Source: Gp13-AA77 sp035949375 (GTDB taxonomy: Bacteria; Acidobacteriota; Terriglobia; UBA7540). Taken from it: DNA of 64,000 nucleotides. The stretch is taken from assembly GCA_035949375.1 (NCBI GenBank), contig DASZIG010000103.1, forward strand, positions 56,047-120,046, read 5' to 3'. Under the pieces are notes generated by a model, which saw only the letters and a list, made by a program, of their open reading frames with translations, ran no database searches and was not told where the DNA came from. Positions within the stretch are counted from its first letter, which is position 1. Each line of letters opens with the position of its first letter. Shown piece by piece: positions 43,435 to 52,716 of the stretch. Made by a program: the position numbers and the translations under genes.

Positions 43435-44682
43435 ATGCGGGAATTGCCGAAGATCGCGCGCGAGAGGCTGGCGGCGGGAAGGGTGTCGAATTCGCGTGCG
43501 CCGCATGCCACGCCCGGCCCCGGCGATGCCGGCGAGTCGCATCCCGACGCCAACGTGATGTCGGCCTTCGTGGAGCGCTCGCTTCTGCCCCACGAGCGCG
43601 ACGGCGTGATTGCGCACCTTGCGGCCTGCGAGCAGTGCCGGGCCGAGGTCCAACTGGTGCTCGCCGCGGCTCCGGCGCGTGAGGACGCATCGATTCGCGA
43701 TGGGGCTTCCGAGCCCCGGCCCTGGTGGCGGATGCTGCGCTGGCAGGCCGCCACGGCCGCCGCCGCGTTGGCGACTGTTTCCCTGGTCTTTTGGGTCGCG
43801 ACGCGGCGTCCGGCTCATTACGCGAGTCTTCCGGCGGCGCCCGCACCCGCCACCATGGCGACGAACGCGAATTCTCCGACTGCGCCGAGTCCGGCGCCCC
43901 GCGAGGAAAAGCGAGCCGCCGACCAACTGCAACGCTCCGGTCCGGTTGCCGGGCCGGCTGCCGGGCCGGCTGCCGGGCCGCGAGCGATGCACGCGCCAAG
44001 CGCGCCGCCGGCGGCAGGCGCGGCGGAAAATGCCATGGCACAGAAATCCGGAACTATCGGCGGGACGGCCCGCGATCAGGCTACGTCTGCGCCAACCGCC
44101 GGGGTCGAGGCTGAGCAGTCGGTTGCGGGAGCAGCGCCGCCTCCGCGCCCGCCACCTGCGAGCGCGTTGGACCTGCCGTCGGCGTTGGCAAAACAGACAC
44201 CGGCGGCAGCGCAGGCCGCCGCGCCGGGCGTCGAGGCTGGAGCGACTGCGGTCCGCGGCATTGCCGGGAATTTCGCCGCAAGGCCGGCGGCCTCGCGCAA
44301 GACAACTCTGCGTCTTGCGGAGCTGCATGCGCGCTGGAAGGTCTCCGCATCCCCCGATGCGGCAAGCCCGGGTGAGATCGAAAGGTCGCTCGACGGCGGG
44401 CGCTCGTGGCAGCCGGTGGTGATTGCGGCGGGCGTGGCTTTTCGAGTGGTCTTTGCACGCGGCAGTGAAGTTTGGGCCGGCGGCGCGGCGGGCGCGTTTT
44501 CTCACTCGATCGACGCGGGCCAGCACTGGTCCGCGGTTCCGCTATCGAGCGGCGGCGGCGCAATCGCGGGCGACATCATCTCCATCCAGTTCGCCGACCC
44601 GGCGCACGGTTCGGTGACCGCATCGTCGGGCGAGACCTGGACGACATCGGACGGCGGCCAGACCTGGCAGCGGACCCGGTGA
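43435..44682 (+). CDS. membrane anti-sigma factor with zinc finger and BNR-like outer domain
   Basis: 415 residues. N-terminal zinc-binding anti-sigma motif HLAACEQC (H61, C65, C68) in the setting VMSAFVERSLLPHERDGVIAHL, one membrane helix (about 103-122, ATAAAALATVSLVFWV), a long Pro/Ala-rich linker (about 130-290) with a GPAAGPAAGP tandem repeat (DNA 43945-43980), and a C-terminal half-propeller: SPGEIERSLDGGRSWQPV, AFSHSIDAGQHWSAV and WTTSDGGQTWQR, which are BNR/YCF48-like Asp-boxes. It presumably holds the upstream sigma factor until the outer domain senses something. It starts 4 bp after the sigma stop. Confidence 0.85.
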   Translation: MRELPKIARERLAAGRVSNSRAPHATPGPGDAGESHPDANVMSAFVERSLLPHERDGVIAHLAACEQCRAEVQLVLAAAPAREDASIRDGASEPRPWWRMLRWQAATAAAALATVSLVFWVATRRPAHYASLPAAPAPATMATNANSPTAPSPAPREEKRAADQLQRSGPVAGPAAGPAAGPRAMHAPSAPPAAGAAENAMAQKSGTIGGTARDQATSAPTAGVEAEQSVAGAAPPPRPPPASALDLPSALAKQTPAAAQAAAPGVEAGATAVRGIAGNFAARPAASRKTTLRLAELHARWKVSASPDAASPGEIERSLDGGRSWQPVVIAAGVAFRVVFARGSEVWAGGAAGAFSHSIDAGQHWSAVPLSSGGGAIAGDIISIQFADPAHGSVTASSGETWTTSDGGQTWQRTR

Positions 44683-44686
44683 TCGC

Positions 44687-44708
44687 ATAGGCTATATATC
44701 TAGCCTAT
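44687..44708. terminator. hairpin between convergent genes
   Basis: ATAGGCTA pairs perfectly with TAGCCTAT around TATATC, directly between the anti-sigma stop and the cytochrome gene stop. There is no U-tract, so its efficiency as a terminator is uncertain; it could serve both strands. Confidence 0.45.
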
Positions 44709-44709
44709 T

Positions 44710-46026
44710 CTATGGACGCACAAAGAAACGACTCTTGTCCATTCCCGCGGGCACGGCCACGTCGAAGAATCCCACCATCATCTCGTCGTAGGTCTGGTCG
44801 CCCCAGTGCACGGCGGCGGTGGGATCGGGATTGTGCGGGTTGGCCGCCGAGTTGTCGTACCAGGCGACGGCTCGAAGCTCCGTGCCGGCCGCGAGCTTCC
44901 TCGGCTCCGCCAGCCGATAGCTCAGCTGCCAGTAAAAGTCGTAATTCACTCGCAACAGCGTCTCGGCTTTGCCGGCGGGATCGACGAGGTTGTACTCGAA
45001 TCGCTTTCCGCGCAGATGCATGTGCGGCAGGAAGCCGAGCAGCGTGCAGTCATTGGGAAGAGTGCCATGGGCCTCGACGCGAAAGTCATCGACGCCGGGC
45101 GGAATCACGAAGCGGTCGTTGGTCAACTGCAGGGTGAGGACGCGCTCGGCGGGAGGCTGGTCCGCAAGCACCAGGCCGACGCTGCTCTGGTCCTTCGCGG
45201 CATGGCCGTTGGTGGTGTAGTGCACCTGGAAGACCAGATCGGAGCCGGCGGGGATGAGCTTGCCCATGGTGGCCGGCCACTGATCGGGCGAACTGCCGGG
45301 CGCGTAGACCAGCAGGATGTCACTCGTGGTCCACTCGGGGTCGTGCCGGTCTTGCGGGTCGGTCAGGCTCGAAGCCGTGAACGGCACGCCCACAGGAGCG
45401 TGGCGCAACCACTTCGAACCGGGCGGGCGGATGTAGATCACCGCGTGATGGACATGCTCGGGGCTCGACGGGAGCACCTGCGACATGCGCACCCAGGTGT
45501 CGCGAGAGAATCCCGCCGGGACGATCTCGTAGGTGTAATCGACGTCGCCGCGTGCCGGAATCGTGACGGGCTCCGGCATGCGGAGCACGCGATCGGGTTC
45601 GGGGATGTTCCAGCCTGCGGTCCACCGGCGCGGCGGAGGCGCCTCGCGAGAATCGCCGGCCGGGGCGCCCGCCTGCGCCCAGGCGTCGATCGTCTCGATC
45701 TCGGGGGCAGTGAGCGAAGGGTCGTTCGAGAAATGGCCGTAATGCGGATCGGCGAACCAGGGCGGCATGCGCCGCGCCTCAGTCTGCGCGGCCATGGCGC
45801 CGGCCGAGCGCCGGGCCTCGGCATAGGTTTCGAACGCCATGGGCGCGATTCCGCCCGATCGATGGCAAGTCTGGCAACGGTCTTGAAGGATCGGCAGGAT
45901 GTCCCGATAGAAGGTGGGCCGCGCAACCGCCGGATCGCGTCCGGACGTTCTGCCGGGCGGCGCTGCGGCCGCGGCCAGCGCCAGGGCGCAGACCGCGGCC
46001 GCACAGGCGATCCGCTGGGTCGTCAT
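44710..46026 (-). CDS. cytochrome c / copper type II monooxygenase-like protein
   Basis: 438 residues. Signal peptide (CAAAVCALALAAAAA), then a haem site CQTCH (C51, C54, H55) in the Planctomycete-type cytochrome context FYRDILPILQDRCQTCHRSGGIAPM, followed by a domain like the copper type II ascorbate-dependent monooxygenases (peptidylglycine hydroxylase fold): HVHHAV (191-194), FQVHYTTNG (269) and LPHMHLRGK (335-337) are candidate copper histidines. In animals this fold hydroxylates peptides or dopamine; bacterial versions are little studied. It abuts the radical SAM gene with no base between them. Confidence 0.85.
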   Translation of the reverse strand: MTTQRIACAAAVCALALAAAAAPPGRTSGRDPAVARPTFYRDILPILQDRCQTCHRSGGIAPMAFETYAEARRSAGAMAAQTEARRMPPWFADPHYGHFSNDPSLTAPEIETIDAWAQAGAPAGDSREAPPPRRWTAGWNIPEPDRVLRMPEPVTIPARGDVDYTYEIVPAGFSRDTWVRMSQVLPSSPEHVHHAVIYIRPPGSKWLRHAPVGVPFTASSLTDPQDRHDPEWTTSDILLVYAPGSSPDQWPATMGKLIPAGSDLVFQVHYTTNGHAAKDQSSVGLVLADQPPAERVLTLQLTNDRFVIPPGVDDFRVEAHGTLPNDCTLLGFLPHMHLRGKRFEYNLVDPAGKAETLLRVNYDFYWQLSYRLAEPRKLAAGTELRAVAWYDNSAANPHNPDPTAAVHWGDQTYDEMMVGFFDVAVPAGMDKSRFFVRP

Positions 46027-47346
46027 TTAGTCGTCGAAGCTGCCGCTGATACCCTGGAAAGCCCGGCCCGTCTGCTTGAGCATCCACTTGATCACGCGCT
46101 TGTCGTCGTAACAATACCCAAGGTTGTGATTGAGGGTGGAGAAGCAGTGGGTCTGGCAATCCTGCTTCATGGCGTTGAGCTGCTTGACCTCGAACTTGGG
46201 ACTCTCGATAACGCCCCAGTCGTAGGTCGCGGAGTACATCGGGAAGCACGGGGCGAGCGTGCCATCCACGCGGATGATCACGTTGTTCTGCCCGGCCCGG
46301 CAGTTCCAGGGCTCGAGCTTGCCGCGCATGAAGTCCTTCATGTCGTTCAGGCGCTTCACCGAGTTCACCATCTTGTAGCCGGAGCGGTTCCGGTCGATGA
46401 TCCAGTCGACCAGCGCGTCAACCTGGGGCCAGTCTTCCCTCGTGATGAACGTGCTGTTCTCGTCGAGGTGCTTGAACTGGGGCTGATCAAGCATAGGCGA
46501 TTCGTTGATGTGATAGTCGGTGGCGATGCCGTGCTCGTGCGCGATCTCGGTCAACTGTTTCACGTCCTCGAGATTGTTCCGGCAGATGTTGATATTGAAG
46601 AACACCGAGTAGCCATAGCGGTACTGCTTGCGGACCAGGTACTCAAAGTAGCTTCGCACCGCATTCAGGGCTTTCGGAAGCCCGGGCTTTTCGTCCACCA
46701 CGTCAACCGCGATGTTGAAGATGGCGGTGCCGGAGTCTGCCAGGCGATCGATCACTTCGGGGCGCAGCAAACGGGCATTCGTCGGGACGTAGACCCAGAA
46801 CCCTTTCTGGGCGGCGTAGTCGACGACCTTGTGCGCGAACTGCGGACGCAGCAGGGGCTCGCCGCCCATCAGCGCCAGCACGCGGCAGGTTGTGGAGTGC
46901 AGCCAGTCGATGGATCGCCGTGCGATCTCTTCGGTCATGCCCTTCACACGATTGTCAAAGGCCCAGCAATAGTGGCAATCGAGGTTGCATTTCCACTCGG
47001 TAAAGAGGTAGGCGATGATGGGGTGAAAGTCGCCGGGCAACACGCGCGATTTGACGTAGGGGAAAAGCCAGCCGCGCATGGCGCGATAGATCATCGACGG
47101 CGGCCACGAGCGCTTGTAAGGGTCGGCCGGCGTGCCGTGCTCGTCGGCGGGAAGCCAGTCGTTCGTCAGGAGCTCGGGATGACGCGGAAACGCGGGTTCC
47201 GGCAAGATCTCGCCTTTAACGGGGATCACTGGGCCTGCAGCAGGCCTTGGCGGGTTCGGGCTTTGAAGGAGGTCATGAAGTTCTACGTCGAGCCGGAATG
47301 GACGTGCATTCGAGTTGGGTTCAGGTGGTCGCAGCTCAGTGCTCAT
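46027..47346 (-). CDS. radical SAM protein with C-terminal cysteine-rich (SPASM/Twitch-like) region
   Basis: 439 residues from the ATG at 47346 (AAAGGAG upstream); the frame stays open 40 codons further without homology. The radical SAM site is CNLDCHYC (C120, C124, C127), preceded by IIAYLFTEWK and followed by LALMGGEPLLRPQF, the GGEP motif that binds SAM. The C-terminus has several cysteines (EPWNCRAGQNN, GTLAPCFPMY, QDCQTHCF, GYCYDDK) that could hold one or two further clusters. Substrates may be peptides or lipids. It has no adjacent short peptide gene. Its stop touches the cytochrome/monooxygenase ATG, so both are made together. Confidence 0.88.
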   Translation of the reverse strand: MSTELRPPEPNSNARPFRLDVELHDLLQSPNPPRPAAGPVIPVKGEILPEPAFPRHPELLTNDWLPADEHGTPADPYKRSWPPSMIYRAMRGWLFPYVKSRVLPGDFHPIIAYLFTEWKCNLDCHYCWAFDNRVKGMTEEIARRSIDWLHSTTCRVLALMGGEPLLRPQFAHKVVDYAAQKGFWVYVPTNARLLRPEVIDRLADSGTAIFNIAVDVVDEKPGLPKALNAVRSYFEYLVRKQYRYGYSVFFNINICRNNLEDVKQLTEIAHEHGIATDYHINESPMLDQPQFKHLDENSTFITREDWPQVDALVDWIIDRNRSGYKMVNSVKRLNDMKDFMRGKLEPWNCRAGQNNVIIRVDGTLAPCFPMYSATYDWGVIESPKFEVKQLNAMKQDCQTHCFSTLNHNLGYCYDDKRVIKWMLKQTGRAFQGISGSFDD

Positions 47347-47484
47347 TGCACTCCTTTCTGTTTCTTGGCCGCATTTTCGAGCGCGGCCCAATCCCCCCCT
47401 ACGGCGCCTGCCAGGGCACCTGCCCCTTGGATGCCAAGAGGCCGGGGATGGTTCCGCGGTCAACATTGGTCAACCGCCCGCCGG

Positions 47485-49062
47485 CTAGAAACCGGCCTCG
47501 AAGCGGCCGAGTTCCACCTCCTCATTCCACTCGATCCGCGCCTTTTCACTGCCATCCAAAAGCCGGCGGCAGGCCGTCGAAGCGGGCTCGGGATTAAGAC
47601 TTTCGCCGGCGCAGGGCGTCGCCATGGTGAATCGCTCCGCCGCGCTCCAAAGGCTCGCGCCCGGCAGGAAACTATGATCCAGGCTGTCGCGAACCATGCG
47701 CTTGAGGGTGGAGTAATCGAGATGGTAGGTTTCGACGGCGCGCTCGAATTCCCAGGTCAGTTCGGACCGCGACACGCCTTCGTCGTCGGTCGCGAGGGCC
47801 ACCGGCACGCCTGCGCGCAGATAAGCCGGCAGGGGATGGTCCGCGCCGCGAACGCCGAGGATGCCGTCGTTGCTGGTCAGGCAGATCTCCACCAGAACGT
47901 GGCGCCGCGCCATCTCCGCAAGCAATTCGCGGGCATCGCGCTCCTGCATCACGTCCACGCCGTGGCCGATGCGCTCGGCATGACCCCGTTCCACGGACTC
48001 GCGGATGTGGAAACTCAAATCCTGGGGACGCACCAAGCCGGGCGCGAGCTCGCCTGCGTGCAGCGAAATGTGGATCCTGGGATAGACGCCGTGCAGGAAA
48101 TCGAGCATCCGCATGTGCAGGTCGAAATCGCGCAGGGCCACCAGATTGTCCTCGGGTTGCACCAGGTTCAAGCCCACCACCCGGGGGTCCGCGCCGGCGA
48201 TTTCGAATCCGGCCACGATCTGCGCAAAGACGGACGCTTTGGGAAAGGCGCGCAGCACCTGATAAATGTAGCGCACGGTGACGGCGCACCCCGCATCAGG
48301 ATGCGCGCCGTCGCAGCCGAGCGCCTGGCGCATCTGGTTCTCGGCCTCGTCAAGATTGCGGCGTCCGTCGGCCACGGCCTTCGCCATGCCGTTCGCGAGC
48401 AGACTTGCGCGCATGGCGCTGAAGTCGTCGCTCCAGGCGAGGCCGGCGCCGAGCCTCCTCGATTCGCCGCCGTCCGGTGTGAGCATCAGTTCGAGATAGG
48501 TCTCGTGCTCGGCGGCGGCGCGGCGCACCACCTCGGCCAGCATGTCGCCGGTATGCCGGTCCGTGGCCGCCCCGAATTTGCCGAAGGTGGCGAAAAAGTG
48601 ATCGTGCCCGGAGCGGTCGGCGGGAGTGGGATGAAAGTTCCGCATCGACCAGGCATCGATCAGGCGGTTGCGCAGATCCTCATCATTCAAGGCGTCGGCC
48701 GCGGCCGGACGCTGACGCGAAGCGTCGCACGGCGGGGCGAGCAGCGACACCGCGTCGAGATCGACGCAAAGCCCGTCGGCCGCCGCATACTCCACGAAGC
48801 TTTCGGCATAGACGGCGCCGCTCAAGTGATTGTGCAGGTCGCCGCCCTTTGGCATGCGGGCCAGAAAATCGATGAGCAACGGCGGCTGATCGCGAATGGA
48901 ATCGAGATACCTGGCCGCGCGCCCCGTCGACAGGTTCGAACGGGTGGCGGGAGCGACGACGCCCTTGGAGCTCGATCCCGGCGAGGCGGCCGCCTGGGCC
49001 GCCAGCCGCGGTGGAATCAGACAGAGCGCGGCAAGCGCCAGCGTCAAGGTCTTGAATTTCAT
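47485..49062 (-). CDS. secreted adenosine deaminase-family protein
   Basis: 525 residues with a Sec signal (LALAALCLIPPRLAAQ). It follows the ADA/ADGF (ADA2) plan: zinc ligands H77 and H79 in KGGDLHNHLSGA, HISLHAGELAP with the catalytic HAGE, ERIGHGVDV, EICLTSNDGILGV, and LATDDEGVSRSELTWEF for the last zinc ligand and catalytic aspartate. A helical insert at about 115-290 replaces the short loop of cytoplasmic ADA and contains paired cysteines (GCDGAHPDAGC). It should deaminate adenosine or a related nucleoside outside the cytoplasm. It lies 138 bp upstream of the radical SAM gene on the same strand. Confidence 0.88.
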   Translation of the reverse strand: MKFKTLTLALAALCLIPPRLAAQAAASPGSSSKGVVAPATRSNLSTGRAARYLDSIRDQPPLLIDFLARMPKGGDLHNHLSGAVYAESFVEYAAADGLCVDLDAVSLLAPPCDASRQRPAAADALNDEDLRNRLIDAWSMRNFHPTPADRSGHDHFFATFGKFGAATDRHTGDMLAEVVRRAAAEHETYLELMLTPDGGESRRLGAGLAWSDDFSAMRASLLANGMAKAVADGRRNLDEAENQMRQALGCDGAHPDAGCAVTVRYIYQVLRAFPKASVFAQIVAGFEIAGADPRVVGLNLVQPEDNLVALRDFDLHMRMLDFLHGVYPRIHISLHAGELAPGLVRPQDLSFHIRESVERGHAERIGHGVDVMQERDARELLAEMARRHVLVEICLTSNDGILGVRGADHPLPAYLRAGVPVALATDDEGVSRSELTWEFERAVETYHLDYSTLKRMVRDSLDHSFLPGASLWSAAERFTMATPCAGESLNPEPASTACRRLLDGSEKARIEWNEEVELGRFEAGF

Positions 49063-49134
49063 CGGGACCTCCTTGCGAGGCCAGGATATCGAAAACCCCG
49101 GCGTCGTGTCACACGCGGGAGTCAGAATCGCCGA

Positions 49135-50163
49135 TTACTGGACGTCGTAAACCAAGGCCTGAGCGGGAGTGGCGCCTTGTGCCGGCGCGGCCACGAAGTA
49201 CTTGCCAAGTTCCGGCACGAGGCGGCCGGTCTTGGCTCCGGGGCTGGTCGGCACTCTGCCGAGCAAGTGGTAATGATCGGGATCGTCCTGCCCATATACG
49301 TCCACCGAGCCGCCGCCGGCGCCGCAGACGGCGTAGAGCCTCTTGCCGGCCGCATCGAACACCATGTCATCCACGCCCGTGTTGATGGGAAGCGCCGCGA
49401 CCTCCTTGCCGGACTCAGTGTCAAACACCACGATCTGGCCGCTGCGACAGCCCACGAAGAGACGATGCGAAGGCTCGTCGAAGGCCATGGCCACATTCAC
49501 CTTGCCCTTGGTCACCGGCCAGGTTGCGACCAGGGTGCGCTTGGCGCGATCGACGATCTCCACCTGGTTTTTGGCACGGTTGTTCACGTAAAGCCGCTGA
49601 CTGGAGCTTTCGACGGCCATCGCTTCCAGCGTATCACCGTCGATTTTGATATCCGCCAGCTTGTCGCCGGCCGTGGTATCGATCACGCTGATGGTGGAGT
49701 AAGTCTGGTGGGCATCGCCGCCGCCGTTCACGACGTACAGATATTTCGTGCCGGGATCATACGCGATCGAGTCCGCGTCCACCAGCAGTTTCACCGTTTT
49801 CTCGAGCTGGTAGGTCTTGCTTTCGTAGATTCGGAGCGCGCCGTCTCCGCCGTCGGTGATGTAGATGCGGCTGAGATCCTGGCGATAGAGGACGGCGTGC
49901 GGAATGCCGATGCCGCTGATGGTGTGAATCAACCGGCCCGACTTCAGGTCGAACACCAGCACCGCCTTGTACCCTTCGGCGGTGGAGAAAAGCCGGCCGC
50001 CGGCCAGGTCCACTCCAAAATGATCGAAGTGGCCCTTCACTTCCGCAGGCATCTTGACCGTATTTGCCAGCTTGAGCGGCGCCGCCTGATTCTGCGCCGC
50101 GGCTCGTTCGCTCACGGCCCACGCCGCGAGACCAATCATGCACAGAGCGATCAGTTTTTTCAT
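49135..50163 (-). CDS. secreted YncE/YVTN-type beta-propeller protein
   Basis: 342 residues from the second of two adjacent ATGs at 50163, with GGGAGG just upstream. Signal peptide (LIALCMIGLAAWAVSERAAA), then a seven-bladed propeller with YVTN-like strands: AVLVFDLKSGRLIHTI, RIYITDGGDGALRIYESKT, LYVVNGGGDAHQTYSTISVID, LYVNNRAKNQVEIVD, LFVGCRSGQIVVFDTESG, LYAVCGAGGGSVDVYG. Proteins of this kind bind peptides, metals or DNA, or serve as scaffolds; no ligand is evident. It follows the DPP-IV gene by 240 bp, in which I see no gene. Confidence 0.85.
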   Translation of the reverse strand: MKKLIALCMIGLAAWAVSERAAAQNQAAPLKLANTVKMPAEVKGHFDHFGVDLAGGRLFSTAEGYKAVLVFDLKSGRLIHTISGIGIPHAVLYRQDLSRIYITDGGDGALRIYESKTYQLEKTVKLLVDADSIAYDPGTKYLYVVNGGGDAHQTYSTISVIDTTAGDKLADIKIDGDTLEAMAVESSSQRLYVNNRAKNQVEIVDRAKRTLVATWPVTKGKVNVAMAFDEPSHRLFVGCRSGQIVVFDTESGKEVAALPINTGVDDMVFDAAGKRLYAVCGAGGGSVDVYGQDDPDHYHLLGRVPTSPGAKTGRLVPELGKYFVAAPAQGATPAQALVYDVQ

Positions 50164-50403
50164 CATGCCTCCCGGAGGACGAACTGTCATCGTTTGGAGT
50201 ACACTATCACGCCAGCACGCGCCGCGGCTCAAGCTGAATGCAATTTAATTCCGGGTCCACGCCTCGCTCCGAGGATTTTCACCCGCAGACGGCTTAAGCA
50301 AGGCCGTCGCTTGGCGGGCCCTGATGCTCGAACGTTTGTGAGGACAACCGCTCTCCGAGCGTATTGGGGCACTACGTTTTTGTCGGCTCGCTTTTCCGCC
50401 CCT

Positions 50404-52614
50404 TTAGAGATTGGCCTTGAAGAAATCAAGCTCGCGCTGGCTCAGATAGAGCCGCGCCGCGGGACTGGCGAAGCCGTGCCTCTCACCGGGCTGCAGATAA
50501 AGCTCGAAGGGAACCCTGGCTTTCACCAGCGCCTCCACAAAGTTCATCGTGTTCTGCATGTGAACGTTGTCGTCGTCGGTGCCGTGAATCAGCAGCACGT
50601 TGCCCTTGATCTTGTCGGCAAAGTTGAGGGGCGAAGAGTCGCGGAAGCCGTCGGGATTCTCGGCGGGGGTGCGCATGTAGCGCTCGGTGTAAATGGAGTC
50701 GTAGAACTTCCAGGCCGTCACCGGGCCGCCGGCGGCTCCGCATTTGAAAACGTCGGGCGCGTGAGTGAGAAGTTCCAGCGTCATGTAGCCGCCGTAAGAC
50801 CAGCCGTGGACCCCGATGCGACCGCCGTCAATGTAAGGCAGCGACTTCAGGTAGCTGATGCCCGCAAGCTGATCTTCAACCTCGTGCTGTCCCATATGCT
50901 CGAAGATCACCGACTCCCACGCGTGGCCGCGTCCCGAGGAGCCACGATTGTCGAGACACCAGATGACGTATCCTTGCTCGGCGTAGAGCTGGTCGTCCGC
51001 GCCCGTCACGCCCCAGGCGTTTCGCACGAGTTGCACATCAGGTCCGCCGTAGACGTCGACCAGCACGGGGTACTTCTTCGCAGGGTCGAAGCCGGGCGGC
51101 TTGACGAGCCGGGCGTAGAGCGTGGCGCCGTCCGCCGCCTTCACGGTCACGAGCTCGGTGGTTCCCAGGGCGTAGTCGGCCCACGGGTTCTTCATCTTGT
51201 TGAGCGTGGCGACCGCCGTGCCGTCCGACTTGAGCAGACGGGTCTCGGACGGCGTGCTAAGATTCGAAAAATTGTCGATGAAGTATTTGCCGTCGGGAGA
51301 CACTTCCACGCTGTGCGTGCCCGCCTCCTGCGTAAGCCGTTGCATTTCACCCGTCGCAAGCCGCACGCGATACACCTGACGCTCGCGCGGATCGGGATTC
51401 GTCGAGAGGAAATAAACAAAGCCGCCTTCCTCATCCACCTGCGAGGCGCCGAGCCCGGGATTGGCGAACGTGGGACGATCGATCATCCAATCCCCGGACC
51501 CGAGCTGCCGCTCCTGGTGGCCATCGATGCCGTAAAGATACAGGTGCAACCAGCCGCCGCGCTCGGACAGCCAGACGAATTCCTTCCCGTTCTTGAGGAA
51601 ATAGGGCGCATCAATGGCATTGATCCAATACGGATCCTTCTCCTCGACGAGGGTGCGATCTGCCCCCGACTCGGGATCCCACAAGTGGGCGGCCAGGTCC
51701 GTCTGATGCCGGTTCATGGTGGAAAAAGCGACGGTCTTGGAATCGGGGGTCCACGTGAAATCAGGGCTGAGGTATTCGACGTCGCGGTCCTTCAGCGGGT
51801 AGTCCGAAATCCTGGGCTCACCTTCGGTCACCGTCACGACGTGCATTCCCGGAGTCGGGTTGGGGTCGCCGGGTTGAGGGAAGCGTTCGTCCGTCAAGGT
51901 CACGTGATCGGAGATGTAGTGGGTGAGCGGATACTTCGGGACCGGGGTATCATCCAGGCTGAGGTAGGCGATCTTCCTGCCGTCCGGCGACCACACGTAA
52001 CCGGGGGCGCTCCCGCGCTGGAGGAGTTCTTCCTCGTACACCCAGTCCAGCTTCCCGTTCATCAGGTTGTCGTTGCCGTCCGTGGTGAGCTTCTTCAGCA
52101 TGCCGGTCCCGAGATCGACCATGTAGAGGTTGTTCGCTTCAACGAACGCTACGCGGTCTCCGCCGGGCGAGAAGGTCACGCCTTCCTTCTCTCCCGGATC
52201 CGTCGTCAGGCGCCGCGGTTCGCCGCCCTTCAGGTCCATCAGCCAGAGGTCTGAGCCGCCCTCCACAAGCAGCTTGTCTCCTTGCGGAGACCACTTGTAG
52301 CTGAAAATGCTGAGATGGTGATCGCCGGCGGGCTCGGGGACTATTTGCTCGGTACCGGTGGCGGCGTCACGCAGCACCAACGTCATTTGCGCTTTGGCGC
52401 CCTCGCCTTCCATTTTGATGTACGACAACTGATCCGTCGCCGGACGCCACGTGAGCCGGATCATGCCGCCGGAAAAACGGCGCCCGCCGCCGGACGTAAT
52501 AATCTCAGGCGTGAGTTGCTTGTTGCCACTCGGGGCGCTCTGCGGGAATGCGGCTCCGTCAATCGCCGCCAGCGCTGCGGTCGCAAACACCAGCAAGAGA
52601 AGAAATCGTTTCAT
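50404..52614 (-). CDS. secreted S9 family (dipeptidyl peptidase IV-like) peptidase
   Basis: 736 residues. Signal peptide (LLLLVFATAALAAIDGAAF), N-terminal eight-bladed DPP-IV propeller (about 40-480, with WSPDGRKIAYLSLDD, FTWTPDSKTVAFSTMN and the substrate-binding pair of glutamates in LDWVYEEELLQR), then the alpha/beta-hydrolase domain: VYGGPDVQLV, catalytic serine in GVHGWSYGGYMTLELL, aspartate in IHGTDDDNVHMQN and histidine in GERHGFASP. It removes Xaa-Pro or Xaa-Ala dipeptides from peptide N-termini. All three catalytic residues are present. Confidence 0.95.
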   Translation of the reverse strand: MKRFLLLLVFATAALAAIDGAAFPQSAPSGNKQLTPEIITSGGGRRFSGGMIRLTWRPATDQLSYIKMEGEGAKAQMTLVLRDAATGTEQIVPEPAGDHHLSIFSYKWSPQGDKLLVEGGSDLWLMDLKGGEPRRLTTDPGEKEGVTFSPGGDRVAFVEANNLYMVDLGTGMLKKLTTDGNDNLMNGKLDWVYEEELLQRGSAPGYVWSPDGRKIAYLSLDDTPVPKYPLTHYISDHVTLTDERFPQPGDPNPTPGMHVVTVTEGEPRISDYPLKDRDVEYLSPDFTWTPDSKTVAFSTMNRHQTDLAAHLWDPESGADRTLVEEKDPYWINAIDAPYFLKNGKEFVWLSERGGWLHLYLYGIDGHQERQLGSGDWMIDRPTFANPGLGASQVDEEGGFVYFLSTNPDPRERQVYRVRLATGEMQRLTQEAGTHSVEVSPDGKYFIDNFSNLSTPSETRLLKSDGTAVATLNKMKNPWADYALGTTELVTVKAADGATLYARLVKPPGFDPAKKYPVLVDVYGGPDVQLVRNAWGVTGADDQLYAEQGYVIWCLDNRGSSGRGHAWESVIFEHMGQHEVEDQLAGISYLKSLPYIDGGRIGVHGWSYGGYMTLELLTHAPDVFKCGAAGGPVTAWKFYDSIYTERYMRTPAENPDGFRDSSPLNFADKIKGNVLLIHGTDDDNVHMQNTMNFVEALVKARVPFELYLQPGERHGFASPAARLYLSQRELDFFKANL

Positions 52615-52716
52615 GGGGTCTCTCCCAAAACCGGAAGGGGCGCATCACGCTCGATGCGCGGGCGGCAGGCCGGTCGCCTTCTGAAATGGAATGCGCGGAG
52701 CGCCCGGGGCGCTTGT

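Noticed and set aside
44806..52254. An open plus-strand frame of 2,482 codons
   Set aside because: It runs antisense to five well-supported genes (cytochrome/monooxygenase, radical SAM, ADA, YVTN, DPP-IV), shows no domain motifs and is His/Arg/Gly-rich, as expected for the mirror frame of GC-rich coding DNA.
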